From contig CAKRON010000060.1 in NCBI GenBank assembly GCA_934373455.1, forward strand, positions 1 through 16,154: DNA of 16,154 bases, written 5' to 3'. This stretch comes from an uncultured Marvinbryantia sp. Lineage in GTDB: Bacteria; Bacillota; Clostridia; Lachnospirales; Lachnospiraceae. Under the pieces are notes generated by a model. The model saw only the letters and a program-made list of their open reading frames with translations. It did not search any database and was not told where the DNA came from. Shown here piece by piece: positions 7,201 to 14,645 of this stretch. How positions within the stretch are numbered: the stretch's first letter is position 1; each line of letters opens with the position of its first letter. Position numbers and translations under genes: made by a program.

Positions 7201-10029
7201 CTACTTTACCGTTACCTTGCAGGTTTTCTTGATATTTCCAACCTTGACGGTAATGACAGCTGTTCCTGCTTTCTTTGCCTTAACATTTCCTTTACTGTCT
7301 ACAGTTGCCACTGACTTATTAGAAGACTGATAGGTAATCTTTCCTTCTGCTCCGACTGGTGTCAGCTTTGCTTTGATTGCAAAGGATTTTCCTTTTTTCA
7401 GTTCTTTTGATGCTGGCACGCCACTGATTCCAGTTGGTGCTTTCTTTGCGACAGTTACGGCAACTGTTACTTTTTTGCTTCCAGATTTCACTGTGATCTT
7501 TGCTGTACCGGATTTCTTTGCTGTAATCACCCCACTGCTGGACACAGTCGCCACTTTTTTATTAGATGAAGTATAGCTAATTTTATCTCCGGATGTAATC
7601 GGGCTGATCACTGGTGTCAGCTTCTTACTCTGTCCCATATTCAGCTTCACAGAAGTTGGTACGCCTGTAATCTTTGTGGTTGCCACTGCTTTTTTCTGTA
7701 CAGCTATCTGTACATATACAGAATTTCCATTTGTGAGTTTCACTTCGATAACAGATGTTCCTGCTGCCTTTCCGGTTACTTTTTCTTTACTTGTAATCGT
7801 TGCCGCTTTGGTATTTACAGATGTCGCAGATGCAATCTTGCCACTTGTTACTACTCTGCTGAGCATCAGAGATTTTCCTGCCTGTAGCGGAATATTCTGT
7901 GTGATCTTTGGAATTGCAATGTTTTCCTTCTTACCACAGTTCCTACAGGTACGTGTCTTTGTTCCCTGTGCAGTCATGGTTGGTTTTTTCGTTACACCAT
8001 AGCTTCCAAACTTATGTCCAGTCTTTGCAATCTGTGTTTCTTCTTTCTTACCACATTTGCTGCAAGTTCTGTATTTTGTTCCATTTGCAGTGCAGGTAGC
8101 TTTTTTACTTATTATCCAGCTGCCAAAAGAATGTGCACCTGATGCCGGTATTTCCTCTACTTTTCGTAACAGGCATTTGTTACAGCCTACAATTCTTTCA
8201 CCGCTCTCTGTGCAGGTAGCTTTTTTATTGACATACACTGTTTTCCAGACATGCTGTTCAAATCCTTTTTCGCCAGTATAAGCTGCTGATAAACTCTTTA
8301 CACCATACTCAGATCCATATGTGGAATACAGATGAACATAATAGGTATTTCCTGCTTTCAGGTACTGCTCTACCCGGTTATCTTCTGTCCCAGTCAAATA
8401 GGAAATCACCTTTTTATCAGAGCTTAAGACTTGTACGGTCCATGGATTTCCGTCATCTTTTATAGCAAAATTCCAATATCCCGTTTTGTCCGGTATAAAT
8501 TTCAAATATGCACCTGTATATTCTGCAGATGTACTTGTCATATCCACTATTGCAAACTCAATTGATCCTGTAGTTGGTATCGTCACTGCAGTCACATAGT
8601 CCCTGGTCAGCGTATCTAATAACTGCTTTTTCCCTGCAATAATTGTGATGCTCTTGCTATTCTGATGACGATCCGATACCGTACAGCGATAGATTTCTAT
8701 TCCGTCTATTTTCTCTGTTGTATAAGTCTGTGATGTTCCCAAAGCATCACCTGACCAGTCAGAGAATTTTTCCCATTTATAAGTGAGCTGATCTTTATTC
8801 GCTCCAGAAACCTGTACTGTCATTGTCGCCCTGCCATTGGAATCTGTCACTACCTTTTCTGCTGCTGAGATATTCCAGTCTGTTTTTACTCGGATTTTAT
8901 ATGTCGTTTCAAAGCTTTCTCCAATCTCTTCTCCATTTTTCTCTACCCAAAATTCACAATAATAGGTTGTATTTTCAGTAATTGGCTGCGTAACATGCGT
9001 TGGCTTATTCTCACCTTTTCCATCGCCTTCCCAGTCACGCCAGATATACTGCAACGTTCCGTCTTTTGTTGTTGCATCCTGTTTCAGTGTCACTCGTTCT
9101 CCATACGGTACTTCCACTATTACCTCTTCCTTATATTGAACATCAGCCAAAGCATGCACTTCAAATCCAATCTTTTCCTCAGATGTTCCATCGGAAACTA
9201 CACATAAATATTCTCCGCGGTCACTAACTTCCATTTTCTTCTTATAGGTATCAGTGGTCGCACTCGTTAATGTAACCCATTTATCATTGACTTCTTTTTT
9301 CCACACATAGGATATCTTGTTATTCGTTGTCGTTGTCGCATAAACACTAAGTTCCAGTGTTTTTCCTACCGTAGCGTAAACATCCTGATCTCCTACTGCT
9401 GCTGCATCCAATGTTCCATAATATTTACCATATGTTACACTGATAGATGCCTGACGATATCGACCGGCACTATCTGTAATCTTACATATATATTTTTTCC
9501 AACCTTCAATATTCGACGATACCGTATAACTGCTGCTGGTTGCTCCCGGAATTTCTTCCCACCATGTATCCTCATCATACCATTGATATTTTAACTTCTC
9601 TGTCGTACCTGTTACATTCACCTTCAGTTCTTTCTTCTGTCCAAACCCTACTTCCACGCTTCTTTCATACTCGATTTTCCAGTCTGGAGCAATATCATCG
9701 TCTTCGCTATATACACTGATCTGCTCTTTTTCACCATCTTCTATGTTGAAATCCTCTGCATTTTCTTCTTCAATCAGCAGTTCTGTCTCTTCTTCCCCTG
9801 ATTCATCAGCAGCTATTTCGATGATCTCCTCATCTGCCTCTGTGCTGCCTTCCTGCTCACCGATGAGGCTTTCCGTACTCCATACCGCTTCCTCACTTTC
9901 TGATACTGTGTCGCTTTCTTCCTGAATCTCTGTCATGTCCTGTGAATTTACCAGTACGCCCTTGTCCACACTGCCCGCCAACATAGCAACTGATAAAAGC
10001 CATGCCATTTTTTTCATTCGTTTGCTCAT
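7201..10029 (-). CDS. Large secreted mosaic protein: acidic region, Ig-like domains, PPC-like domain, CxxC repeats, BIG2 repeats
   Basis: 942 residues. The N-terminus (KRMKK, then WLLSVAMLAGS) is a plausible but weak signal peptide without a clear AxA site. Residues about 30-115 are a low-complexity Glu/Asp/Ser linker. Four Ig-like segments follow (about 124-200, 213-292, 303-381, 385-466), the clearest with YQWYDEDTWW...YICKITD and YVWKK...GEYLCVVSD cores. Residues about 480-587 look like a pre-peptidase C-terminal (PPC) jelly roll: YLKFIPDKTGYWNFAI and LKAGNTYYVHLY. Three CxxC modules occupy 595-708, then a degenerate BIG2 (about 712-780) and two good BIG2 domains (783-862, 865-942) up to the last residue. 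No catalytic motif, LPXTG or SLH domain is seen; an adhesin or cell-surface scaffold is inferred. GGGAG lies 4 nt before the ATG, with AAAGGAG further upstream. It lies 44 bp after the MBOAT gene with no intervening terminator, so it is probably in the same operon. Confidence 0.88.
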   Translation of the reverse strand: MSKRMKKMAWLLSVAMLAGSVDKGVLVNSQDMTEIQEESDTVSESEEAVWSTESLIGEQEGSTEADEEIIEIAADESGEEETELLIEEENAEDFNIEDGEKEQISVYSEDDDIAPDWKIEYERSVEVGFGQKKELKVNVTGTTEKLKYQWYDEDTWWEEIPGATSSSYTVSSNIEGWKKYICKITDSAGRYRQASISVTYGKYYGTLDAAAVGDQDVYATVGKTLELSVYATTTTNNKISYVWKKEVNDKWVTLTSATTDTYKKKMEVSDRGEYLCVVSDGTSEEKIGFEVHALADVQYKEEVIVEVPYGERVTLKQDATTKDGTLQYIWRDWEGDGKGENKPTHVTQPITENTTYYCEFWVEKNGEEIGESFETTYKIRVKTDWNISAAEKVVTDSNGRATMTVQVSGANKDQLTYKWEKFSDWSGDALGTSQTYTTEKIDGIEIYRCTVSDRHQNSKSITIIAGKKQLLDTLTRDYVTAVTIPTTGSIEFAIVDMTSTSAEYTGAYLKFIPDKTGYWNFAIKDDGNPWTVQVLSSDKKVISYLTGTEDNRVEQYLKAGNTYYVHLYSTYGSEYGVKSLSAAYTGEKGFEQHVWKTVYVNKKATCTESGERIVGCNKCLLRKVEEIPASGAHSFGSWIISKKATCTANGTKYRTCSKCGKKEETQIAKTGHKFGSYGVTKKPTMTAQGTKTRTCRNCGKKENIAIPKITQNIPLQAGKSLMLSRVVTSGKIASATSVNTKAATITSKEKVTGKAAGTSVIEVKLTNGNSVYVQIAVQKKAVATTKITGVPTSVKLNMGQSKKLTPVISPITSGDKISYTSSNKKVATVSSSGVITAKKSGTAKITVKSGSKKVTVAVTVAKKAPTGISGVPASKELKKGKSFAIKAKLTPVGAEGKITYQSSNKSVATVDSKGNVKAKKAGTAVITVKVGNIKKTCKVTVK
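7906..8247 (-). repeat. Three CxxC modules inside the mosaic surface protein
   Basis: About 35-40 residues each. The first two read KKATCTxxG...C-x2-C (with GCNKCLL and TCSKCGKKE), followed by a Gly/Ala-His and FGSW or FGSY. The third reads KKPTMTAQGT...TCRNCGKKE and has lost the leading Cys of the ATCT motif. The pattern is that of the Cys-rich 'ATCTExG...C..CG' repeats seen in Clostridial surface proteins; zinc or disulfide stabilisation is an inference. Confidence 0.7.
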
Positions 10030-10073
10030 TTCTCCCTCGCTCCTTTATTATAATTTTTTAGCTTATGCTCTTT

Positions 10074-11567
10074 TTAAAACTGGAAATAGATAAATTCACT
10101 GGCGGAATATGCCGGTCCATAGATTCCATAAATCAGGACGCCAAAAATTGCCGCAAGATAGATCATCCATCGAAGCCAGATTCCCTGTTTCATAATAAAA
10201 GTGGATACCTGAAAGCCAACATATTTACAGATATCGGCTCCTATTAAAATCATCAATGCAAATACCACAATCCAGATGCGTCCATCTGACAACTGCATGA
10301 CATTTAGGTTGACTCCCCACTGGAACCATCCGGGTTTCCAGAATTGTGTAATACTCTTTAATATAGCAACACCCTGACCCATGGTTGCCCGGAAAAAGAT
10401 CCAGCTGATGTCAATCATAACAAATGTACTCAATGTCTTTAATGCTTTATGACTAAATTCATTTTCTTTCACATGAAGGATCTGTTTTGTCTTTCTCCTT
10501 AATGGCGTAAGCAGATCTCCGATAATCTGATAAACACCATTCATCAGTCCCCAGATTACAAAATGTCCACTTGCACCATGCCAAAGACCACTCACTCCAA
10601 ATACAATCAGTCTGTTGATCTGTTTTCTTACGATTCCTTTTCTCGAACCACCAAGTGGTATGTATAGATAATCCCGAAACCAGGTAGACAGTGAGATATG
10701 CCAGCGTCTCCAAAATTCTGCTACGGACTGTGACAAATAAGGTGCATTAAAATTCTCCATCAGCTGAAATCCCATCACCTGTGCAGCCCCAATGGCAATA
10801 TTGGAGTATCCTGCAAAATCACAGTAAATCTGAAATGCAAAAAATACCGTTGCCACAAGTAACTGAAATCCGGATCGTTCTATATAAGTATTGTATACAT
10901 TGTCCACTACCACTGACAGGTACTCTGATACCACTACTTTTTGAAAAAATCCATACAGCATTAACAGCAGTCCACTTCTCACTGCATCCACTTGAAACTC
11001 ATGTTTCGTAGAAATCTGTTTTAACAGATTTTTGGAACGTTCAATCGGTCCCGCTACCAACTGTGGGAAAAAGGATACGAATAATGCATATTTCAGAATA
11101 TTTTTTTCTGCATAGATTTCTCCTCTATACACATCCATGGTATAGCTAAGTGCCTGAAAAGTATAAAAAGAGATTCCCACTGGTAGAATGACATCAATTG
11201 CCGGTATCTGGATTCCCATACCAGTCACTGCCGATATCTTGCTCAAAATGCTTTCTGCATAATGATAATATTTAAAGAAAAACAAAATTCCCAGATTGCT
11301 GACAAAAGAAACCAACACACATGCCTTTCGCAAAATCTGTTTTTTTCTTTCGTTTGTGATCTGGCTCATCTTCTCAAGAAGGAGTCCCGATAACCATGTA
11401 ATCAGCGTAGATATAAATAATAAAATTGCATATTCCGGATTCCAGCACATGTAGAAAAAGTAGCTGCAAAATAACAAAAAGATATATCTGATCTTATGAG
11501 GAATGATGTAATAACACAGACATACCACCGGGAAAAAAATTAAAAATTCTATGGAATTAAAATTCAT
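10074..11567 (-). CDS. MBOAT-family membrane O-acyltransferase (AlgI/PatA/DltB-like)
   Basis: 497 residues, polytopic, with about ten or more hydrophobic segments spread over the whole length, the usual size for this family. Family hallmarks are GISFYTFQALSYTMDVYRG (131-149), FFPQLVAGPIER (166-177), FQIYCDFAGYSNIAIG (245-260), EFWRRWHISLSTWFRDYLYI (284-303, with His290), and GLWHGASGHFVIWG (327-340, with His330, the putative catalytic His). Such proteins pass acyl groups, usually acetyl, across the membrane to an extracellular partner that modifies a polymer (alginate, peptidoglycan, teichoic acid or exopolysaccharide). The ATG overlaps the stop of the upstream SGNH-like gene by 4 bp (ATGA), and AAGGAGG at 11578-11584 lies inside that gene, so the two are translationally coupled and likely work together. 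The acceptor polymer cannot be told from sequence. Confidence 0.93.
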   Translation of the reverse strand: MNFNSIEFLIFFPVVCLCYYIIPHKIRYIFLLFCSYFFYMCWNPEYAILLFISTLITWLSGLLLEKMSQITNERKKQILRKACVLVSFVSNLGILFFFKYYHYAESILSKISAVTGMGIQIPAIDVILPVGISFYTFQALSYTMDVYRGEIYAEKNILKYALFVSFFPQLVAGPIERSKNLLKQISTKHEFQVDAVRSGLLLMLYGFFQKVVVSEYLSVVVDNVYNTYIERSGFQLLVATVFFAFQIYCDFAGYSNIAIGAAQVMGFQLMENFNAPYLSQSVAEFWRRWHISLSTWFRDYLYIPLGGSRKGIVRKQINRLIVFGVSGLWHGASGHFVIWGLMNGVYQIIGDLLTPLRRKTKQILHVKENEFSHKALKTLSTFVMIDISWIFFRATMGQGVAILKSITQFWKPGWFQWGVNLNVMQLSDGRIWIVVFALMILIGADICKYVGFQVSTFIMKQGIWLRWMIYLAAIFGVLIYGIYGPAYSASEFIYFQF

Positions 11568-12679
11568 CCTTCTGCGCCCTCCTTTTCCTCTGTACCTTTT
11601 CCATTCATTGCGTTCTTCACATGTTCCAAATAAATGTTATACAATTCGTTCCATTCTTTATATTCTGGATCTTCTCTGTGATCCTCCAGTTGAAAATGAT
11701 CTTCCAGATATGCTTCGATACTTTCCGTCAGCTTTACCTGTCCATAATAATTTACATGTCCGGCATCATAGAAATCCTTTCCATAGTCTATCGGTTCCTG
11801 AGCATTTTCCATAACATCCAGATAAGGAACATTTTGTTCTTCCAGATATTTTTTCAGAGTTGCATTCATGTATTGATTTTCATAATAATAATCTTCTTTT
11901 TCACATGCGATTGGTAAAATGCAAAATACCAACTGTATGTCACGTTCCTCACACAATGCTCTTATTTTGTCTAAATATTCCAACTGTATTGCATGCAGCT
12001 GGACATCCTGTATCTTTACTTTCGGAGGATTGTCAAACGATTTACAATGAAATCCCAGCTTTCCCCCAAGCAGCCATTCCCCATCGTCCGGAGTGAAGTC
12101 GCTTTGCGACAATTGATTCCATCTCGCATGATATTCGGAAAATGGAATCAAAAATGTCATCTTCTTCTGCCAGGATGCATCCGGAATTGCAGCCTGAATC
12201 ATTTGTATTTTATTAAGATTTAGCTTCAGCCCATGAAACAGCTTCATATTGTCCAACGCCACTCTTAAGCGTTCCTCTTTATTCGTAAATGAATCATAAT
12301 AAAATCCATAAGAATCCAGCAACACTACTTTCGGCTGTTGAAACTGAAGCGCTTCTTTTAACAAGTAATAAGCCATGGCCATCGTCTGTGCCGGATCTCC
12401 CAACATAAAAGACGGTATTCCCTTATCTCCCCAGACTTTACTTGGAGAATATGCATAATACAGATGACTGCTTCCCACAGCTAGCACATCAATGCTGTTA
12501 TCCTCCAAATAATACAATGAATGCACCATATCCGCATCTGTATGTTTTTTTCGAAAAATATCTGAAGCTTTCGAAAAAAGGCTGAAAAATACTGCCAGAA
12601 AAATCAGAACTGACAAAAACCAACATATTTTTTCTTTTGTGTTATTACTGCCCACTTTTTCTTCATGGTAACTTTGCAT
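11564..12679 (-). CDS. Membrane-anchored SGNH-like acyltransferase/esterase partner of the MBOAT protein
   Basis: 371 residues. A charged N-terminus is followed by one transmembrane segment (about 18-36) and then an extracellular domain. It shows SGNH-type blocks: VLAVGSSHLYYAYSP (67-79, nucleophile Ser in GSSH) and FYDAGHVNYYGQVKLTESI (303-321, the DxxH pair D305/H308). VVLLDSYGFYYDS (118-130) and LVFCILPIACE (250-260) are the intervening strands. This is the architecture of AlgJ/AlgX, DltD and PatB-type proteins that finish the transfer of an acyl group delivered by an MBOAT protein. The C-terminal 40 residues are charged and probably disordered. It is the first gene of the block, with AAGGGAGAG ahead of the ATG and a near-consensus promoter at 12744-12773. 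Transferase versus esterase activity is undecided. Confidence 0.82.
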   Translation of the reverse strand: MQSYHEEKVGSNNTKEKICWFLSVLIFLAVFFSLFSKASDIFRKKHTDADMVHSLYYLEDNSIDVLAVGSSHLYYAYSPSKVWGDKGIPSFMLGDPAQTMAMAYYLLKEALQFQQPKVVLLDSYGFYYDSFTNKEERLRVALDNMKLFHGLKLNLNKIQMIQAAIPDASWQKKMTFLIPFSEYHARWNQLSQSDFTPDDGEWLLGGKLGFHCKSFDNPPKVKIQDVQLHAIQLEYLDKIRALCEERDIQLVFCILPIACEKEDYYYENQYMNATLKKYLEEQNVPYLDVMENAQEPIDYGKDFYDAGHVNYYGQVKLTESIEAYLEDHFQLEDHREDPEYKEWNELYNIYLEHVKNAMNGKGTEEKEGAEG

Positions 12680-12729
12680 ATTTTTTTCTCTCCCTTACTG
12701 ACTAAACATTTAAAATTTTATATTTTTAG

Positions 12730-12799
12730 TCATCTTTGGGATAATTATATTACTGAAATTATGTTAGTGTCAATGAAAGTTTACTCACTTTTGGGATAA
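12730..12799. promoter_or_regulatory. Direct-repeat pair, candidate operator of the divergent XRE regulator
   Basis: TCATCTTTGGGATAA (12730-12744) and TCACTTTTGGGATAA (12785-12799) match at 13 of 15 positions and start 55 bp apart in the same orientation. The first overlaps the -10 box and start region of the minus-strand promoter. The second lies just upstream of its -35 box and within the leader of the plus-strand regulator gene. Placement suggests control of both divergent units; binding by the XRE protein is inferred from proximity only. Confidence 0.45.
12744..12773 (-). promoter_or_regulatory. Sigma-A promoter of the SGNH/MBOAT/surface-protein block
   Basis: Read on the minus strand: TTGACA at 12773-12768, an 18-bp spacer, then TATAAT at 12749-12744. 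Both boxes match the consensus in full. The transcript would start near 12737, giving a leader of roughly 58 nt before the ATG at 12679. Confidence 0.75.
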
Positions 12800-12816
12800 G
12801 ACAGGAGATTACAGAC

Positions 12817-13080
12817 ATGAAGCTATACAAGAGCAATGATGGAAAATGCAATATTTCCGGTTGCCAGATCAAACATTTACGAGAACAGGCTGGAATGTCC
12901 CAGGAACAATTAGCTGCAAGAATACAGTTAGAAGGACTTAATTTGAATCAAAAAGCCATTAGCAGAATTGAAAATGGTATTCGTGTTGTACCAGACTTTG
13001 AGCTGATCTATTTTTCTAAGGTATTTCAGGTACCTATCTGTTTTTTATTAAATGAAAATCATGTTTGTCAAAATGTATAA
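12817..13080 (+). CDS. XRE-family helix-turn-helix transcriptional regulator
   Basis: 87 residues, essentially a single Cro/C1-type HTH domain. It shows IKHLREQAGMSQEQLAARIQ (18-37), then NQKAISRIENGIRVVPDFEL containing the recognition helix and the conserved RIENG turn, and IYFSKVFQVPICFLLNEN at the C-terminal side. There is no separate ligand-binding or peptidase domain, so it is a small DNA-binding regulator that probably dimerises through the HTH fold. AGGAG at 12803-12807 lies 9 nt before the ATG. A possible weak promoter is TTGGGA (12736-12741) with TATGTT (12760-12765). It is transcribed divergently from the O-acyltransferase block and ends 55 bp before a strong terminator. Control of the divergent block and of itself is inferred. 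Confidence 0.88.
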   Translation: MKLYKSNDGKCNISGCQIKHLREQAGMSQEQLAARIQLEGLNLNQKAISRIENGIRVVPDFELIYFSKVFQVPICFLLNENHVCQNV

Positions 13081-13135
13081 TTCTACTAACCCAACTTCCT
13101 TGCGAAAGATTTTGCAATATGCACATATTTATGTA

Positions 13136-13186
13136 AAAAACAGCAGATATATCTGAATTCCATTCTCAGATATATCTGCTGTTTTT
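13136..13186. terminator. Strong bidirectional terminator with perfect 21-bp stem
   Basis: Arms 13136-13156 and 13166-13186 are exact complements around a 9-nt loop, with A5 and T5 at the outer ends. It lies between the convergent XRE gene (stop 13080) and coaX (stop 13191) and can serve both. The core CAGATATATCTG of each arm is itself palindromic. Confidence 0.92.
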
Positions 13187-13190
13187 AATC

Positions 13191-13955
13191 TTATTTATTT
13201 TTTTCGTAAATGATATAAAGTCCTTTCAACATCAATTCCTCATCCATAATAATTTTACGTTTGCAATGAGGAATAATGCTTTTGGCAAGACCTCCTGTAG
13301 CTATAACAGTTGTCTCACTTCCTATTTCTTCTTCTATTCGATCAATGATTCCATCAAGAGCTGCTGCATTGCTGTACACAATACCGCTCTTCATACATTC
13401 TATTGTGTTTTTTCCAACCACATGTTTCGGTGCTTCCAAACTAATCCCACTAAGCTGTGACGCACGAGATGTTAATGCATCCAATGAAATTCTTGGACCT
13501 GGTACGATAATACCGCCTATGTACTGTTTTTTGCCATCTATCACTGACAATGTAGTTGCTGTTCCCATATCAATAATAACCTGTGGCACCGGATAATTAT
13601 TCACTCCTGCGACCGCATTTGCTACCAGATCTGCTCCCAATTGTGCTGGATTATCAATTTTAATATTCAATCCGGTTTTCACTCCTGCCGCCAACACCAT
13701 AACCTCTTTTTTCAAGATTTTTTCTGCGGCAATTTTCACAATATTTGTGATCTGAGGGACAACAGATGAAATTATTCCGCCCTCTATCTGATCTGAATGA
13801 ATTTTATAAATGTCCAACAACAGCTTAATATCTATCGCATATTCAAACTCTGTTTTCGTACTTACAGTTGATATTCTTTCTATAAAATGTGTTTTATCTT
13901 TATCAATACCACCAACCACAATGTTAGTATTTCCAATATCTATGGCAAGAATCAT
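13191..13955 (-). CDS. coaX: Type III pantothenate kinase
   Basis: 254 residues, normal for CoaX. It phosphorylates pantothenate to 4'-phosphopantothenate, the first step of CoA synthesis, in the cytoplasm. The ASKHA-fold motifs are present: phosphate-binding DIGNTN (6-11, Asp6), the pantothenate-site GADLVANAVAG with Asp109 (107-117), IDMGTATTLSVID (128-140), GGIIVPGPRISLDAL (147-161), and ATGGLAK (219-225). Type III kinases need a monovalent cation and are not feedback-inhibited by CoA, which distinguishes them from CoaA. AAGGAG precedes the ATG by 8 nt. It starts 15 bp after the stop of the ECF transporter gene and is the last gene of the coaBC operon; the terminator follows its stop by 4 bp. 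Confidence 0.96.
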   Translation of the reverse strand: MILAIDIGNTNIVVGGIDKDKTHFIERISTVSTKTEFEYAIDIKLLLDIYKIHSDQIEGGIISSVVPQITNIVKIAAEKILKKEVMVLAAGVKTGLNIKIDNPAQLGADLVANAVAGVNNYPVPQVIIDMGTATTLSVIDGKKQYIGGIIVPGPRISLDALTSRASQLSGISLEAPKHVVGKNTIECMKSGIVYSNAAALDGIIDRIEEEIGSETTVIATGGLAKSIIPHCKRKIIMDEELMLKGLYIIYEKNK

Positions 13956-13970
13956 TGACGTTCTCCTTTT

Positions 13971-14570
13971 TTATCTGTTCAACACTTTTGCTCTGAATAA
14001 AGCACTTCCTACTGCACCGGTAATCAGTGTTGCTACCACCATCTCAACTACTGCATTCACTCCAACAAATGCGCAAATGAATACAATAATATTTCTTCCT
14101 GCAATCAGCCCCTGTACATATTCTGTGTTTCCGAATAATAAAACCAGTGCTGACATGAAAAATAATGTGTTTAAAAATGCTGAGAAAAATCCTGTTACAA
14201 CACATCCTGCATATACATTCTTCTTACTAACTGCTCTAAAAATATATCCAAGCAATAAACCATCCAGCAGTCTTGGTACGAATCTTTGTATAAATGCCAG
14301 GAATGGATTAATTCCTACTAAGATAATTCCCATTCCACTTGGAATACCAATTCCAAAACACTGCAGAAAGCTTAAAAAACCAAAAATTGCTCCGGCTGCT
14401 GCTCCCCCTGCTGGTCCCATTGCGATCGCACAGATTGCTACCGGTATCATATTTAATGATATAGATAATGGTCCGATTGGAATTGTTCCAATTGGTGTGC
14501 AGGCAAAGATTAACAAAACTGCTGTCATTAATGCCATAATTGTCATGTTACTTGTTTTTGTGTTTCTCAT
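13971..14570 (-). CDS. panT: ECF transporter S component, probably for pantothenate (PanT-like)
   Basis: 199 residues with about six hydrophobic segments, typical of the substrate-binding S components of energy-coupling factor transporters. The first helix carries the small-residue face MALMTAVLL expected to contact EcfT. MGPAGGAAAGAIFGFLSF (51-68) and PRLLDGLLLGYIFRAVSK (99-116) are characteristic S-component segments. The start at 14570 is chosen because AAGGAGG lies 6 nt upstream; the frame stays open for 13 more codons to 14609 without a ribosome site. Substrate is inferred from location: it lies between coaBC (75-bp gap) and coaX (15-bp gap), so pantothenate is the most likely cargo. No EcfA1, EcfA2 or EcfT gene is in the window; a shared energising module elsewhere is expected. 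Confidence 0.85.
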   Translation of the reverse strand: MRNTKTSNMTIMALMTAVLLIFACTPIGTIPIGPLSISLNMIPVAICAIAMGPAGGAAAGAIFGFLSFLQCFGIGIPSGMGIILVGINPFLAFIQRFVPRLLDGLLLGYIFRAVSKKNVYAGCVVTGFFSAFLNTLFFMSALVLLFGNTEYVQGLIAGRNIIVFICAFVGVNAVVEMVVATLITGAVGSALFRAKVLNR

Positions 14571-14645
14571 AATTTCCTCCTTGTTACTGTTCCCTCTTTC
14601 GGGATACAATACGGTGATGGTCGAACTATTTGTCCGAAAATCTGG

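Noticed and set aside
7201..10029. Sortase-anchored surface protein
   Set aside because: The protein ends directly in a BIG2 domain with no LPXTG, hydrophobic segment or basic tail.
14571..14609. Extended N-terminus of the ECF S component starting at 14609
   Set aside because: No Shine-Dalgarno sequence precedes it, whereas AAGGAGG lies 6 nt before the ATG at 14570; the added residues are hydrophilic and unlike the family.
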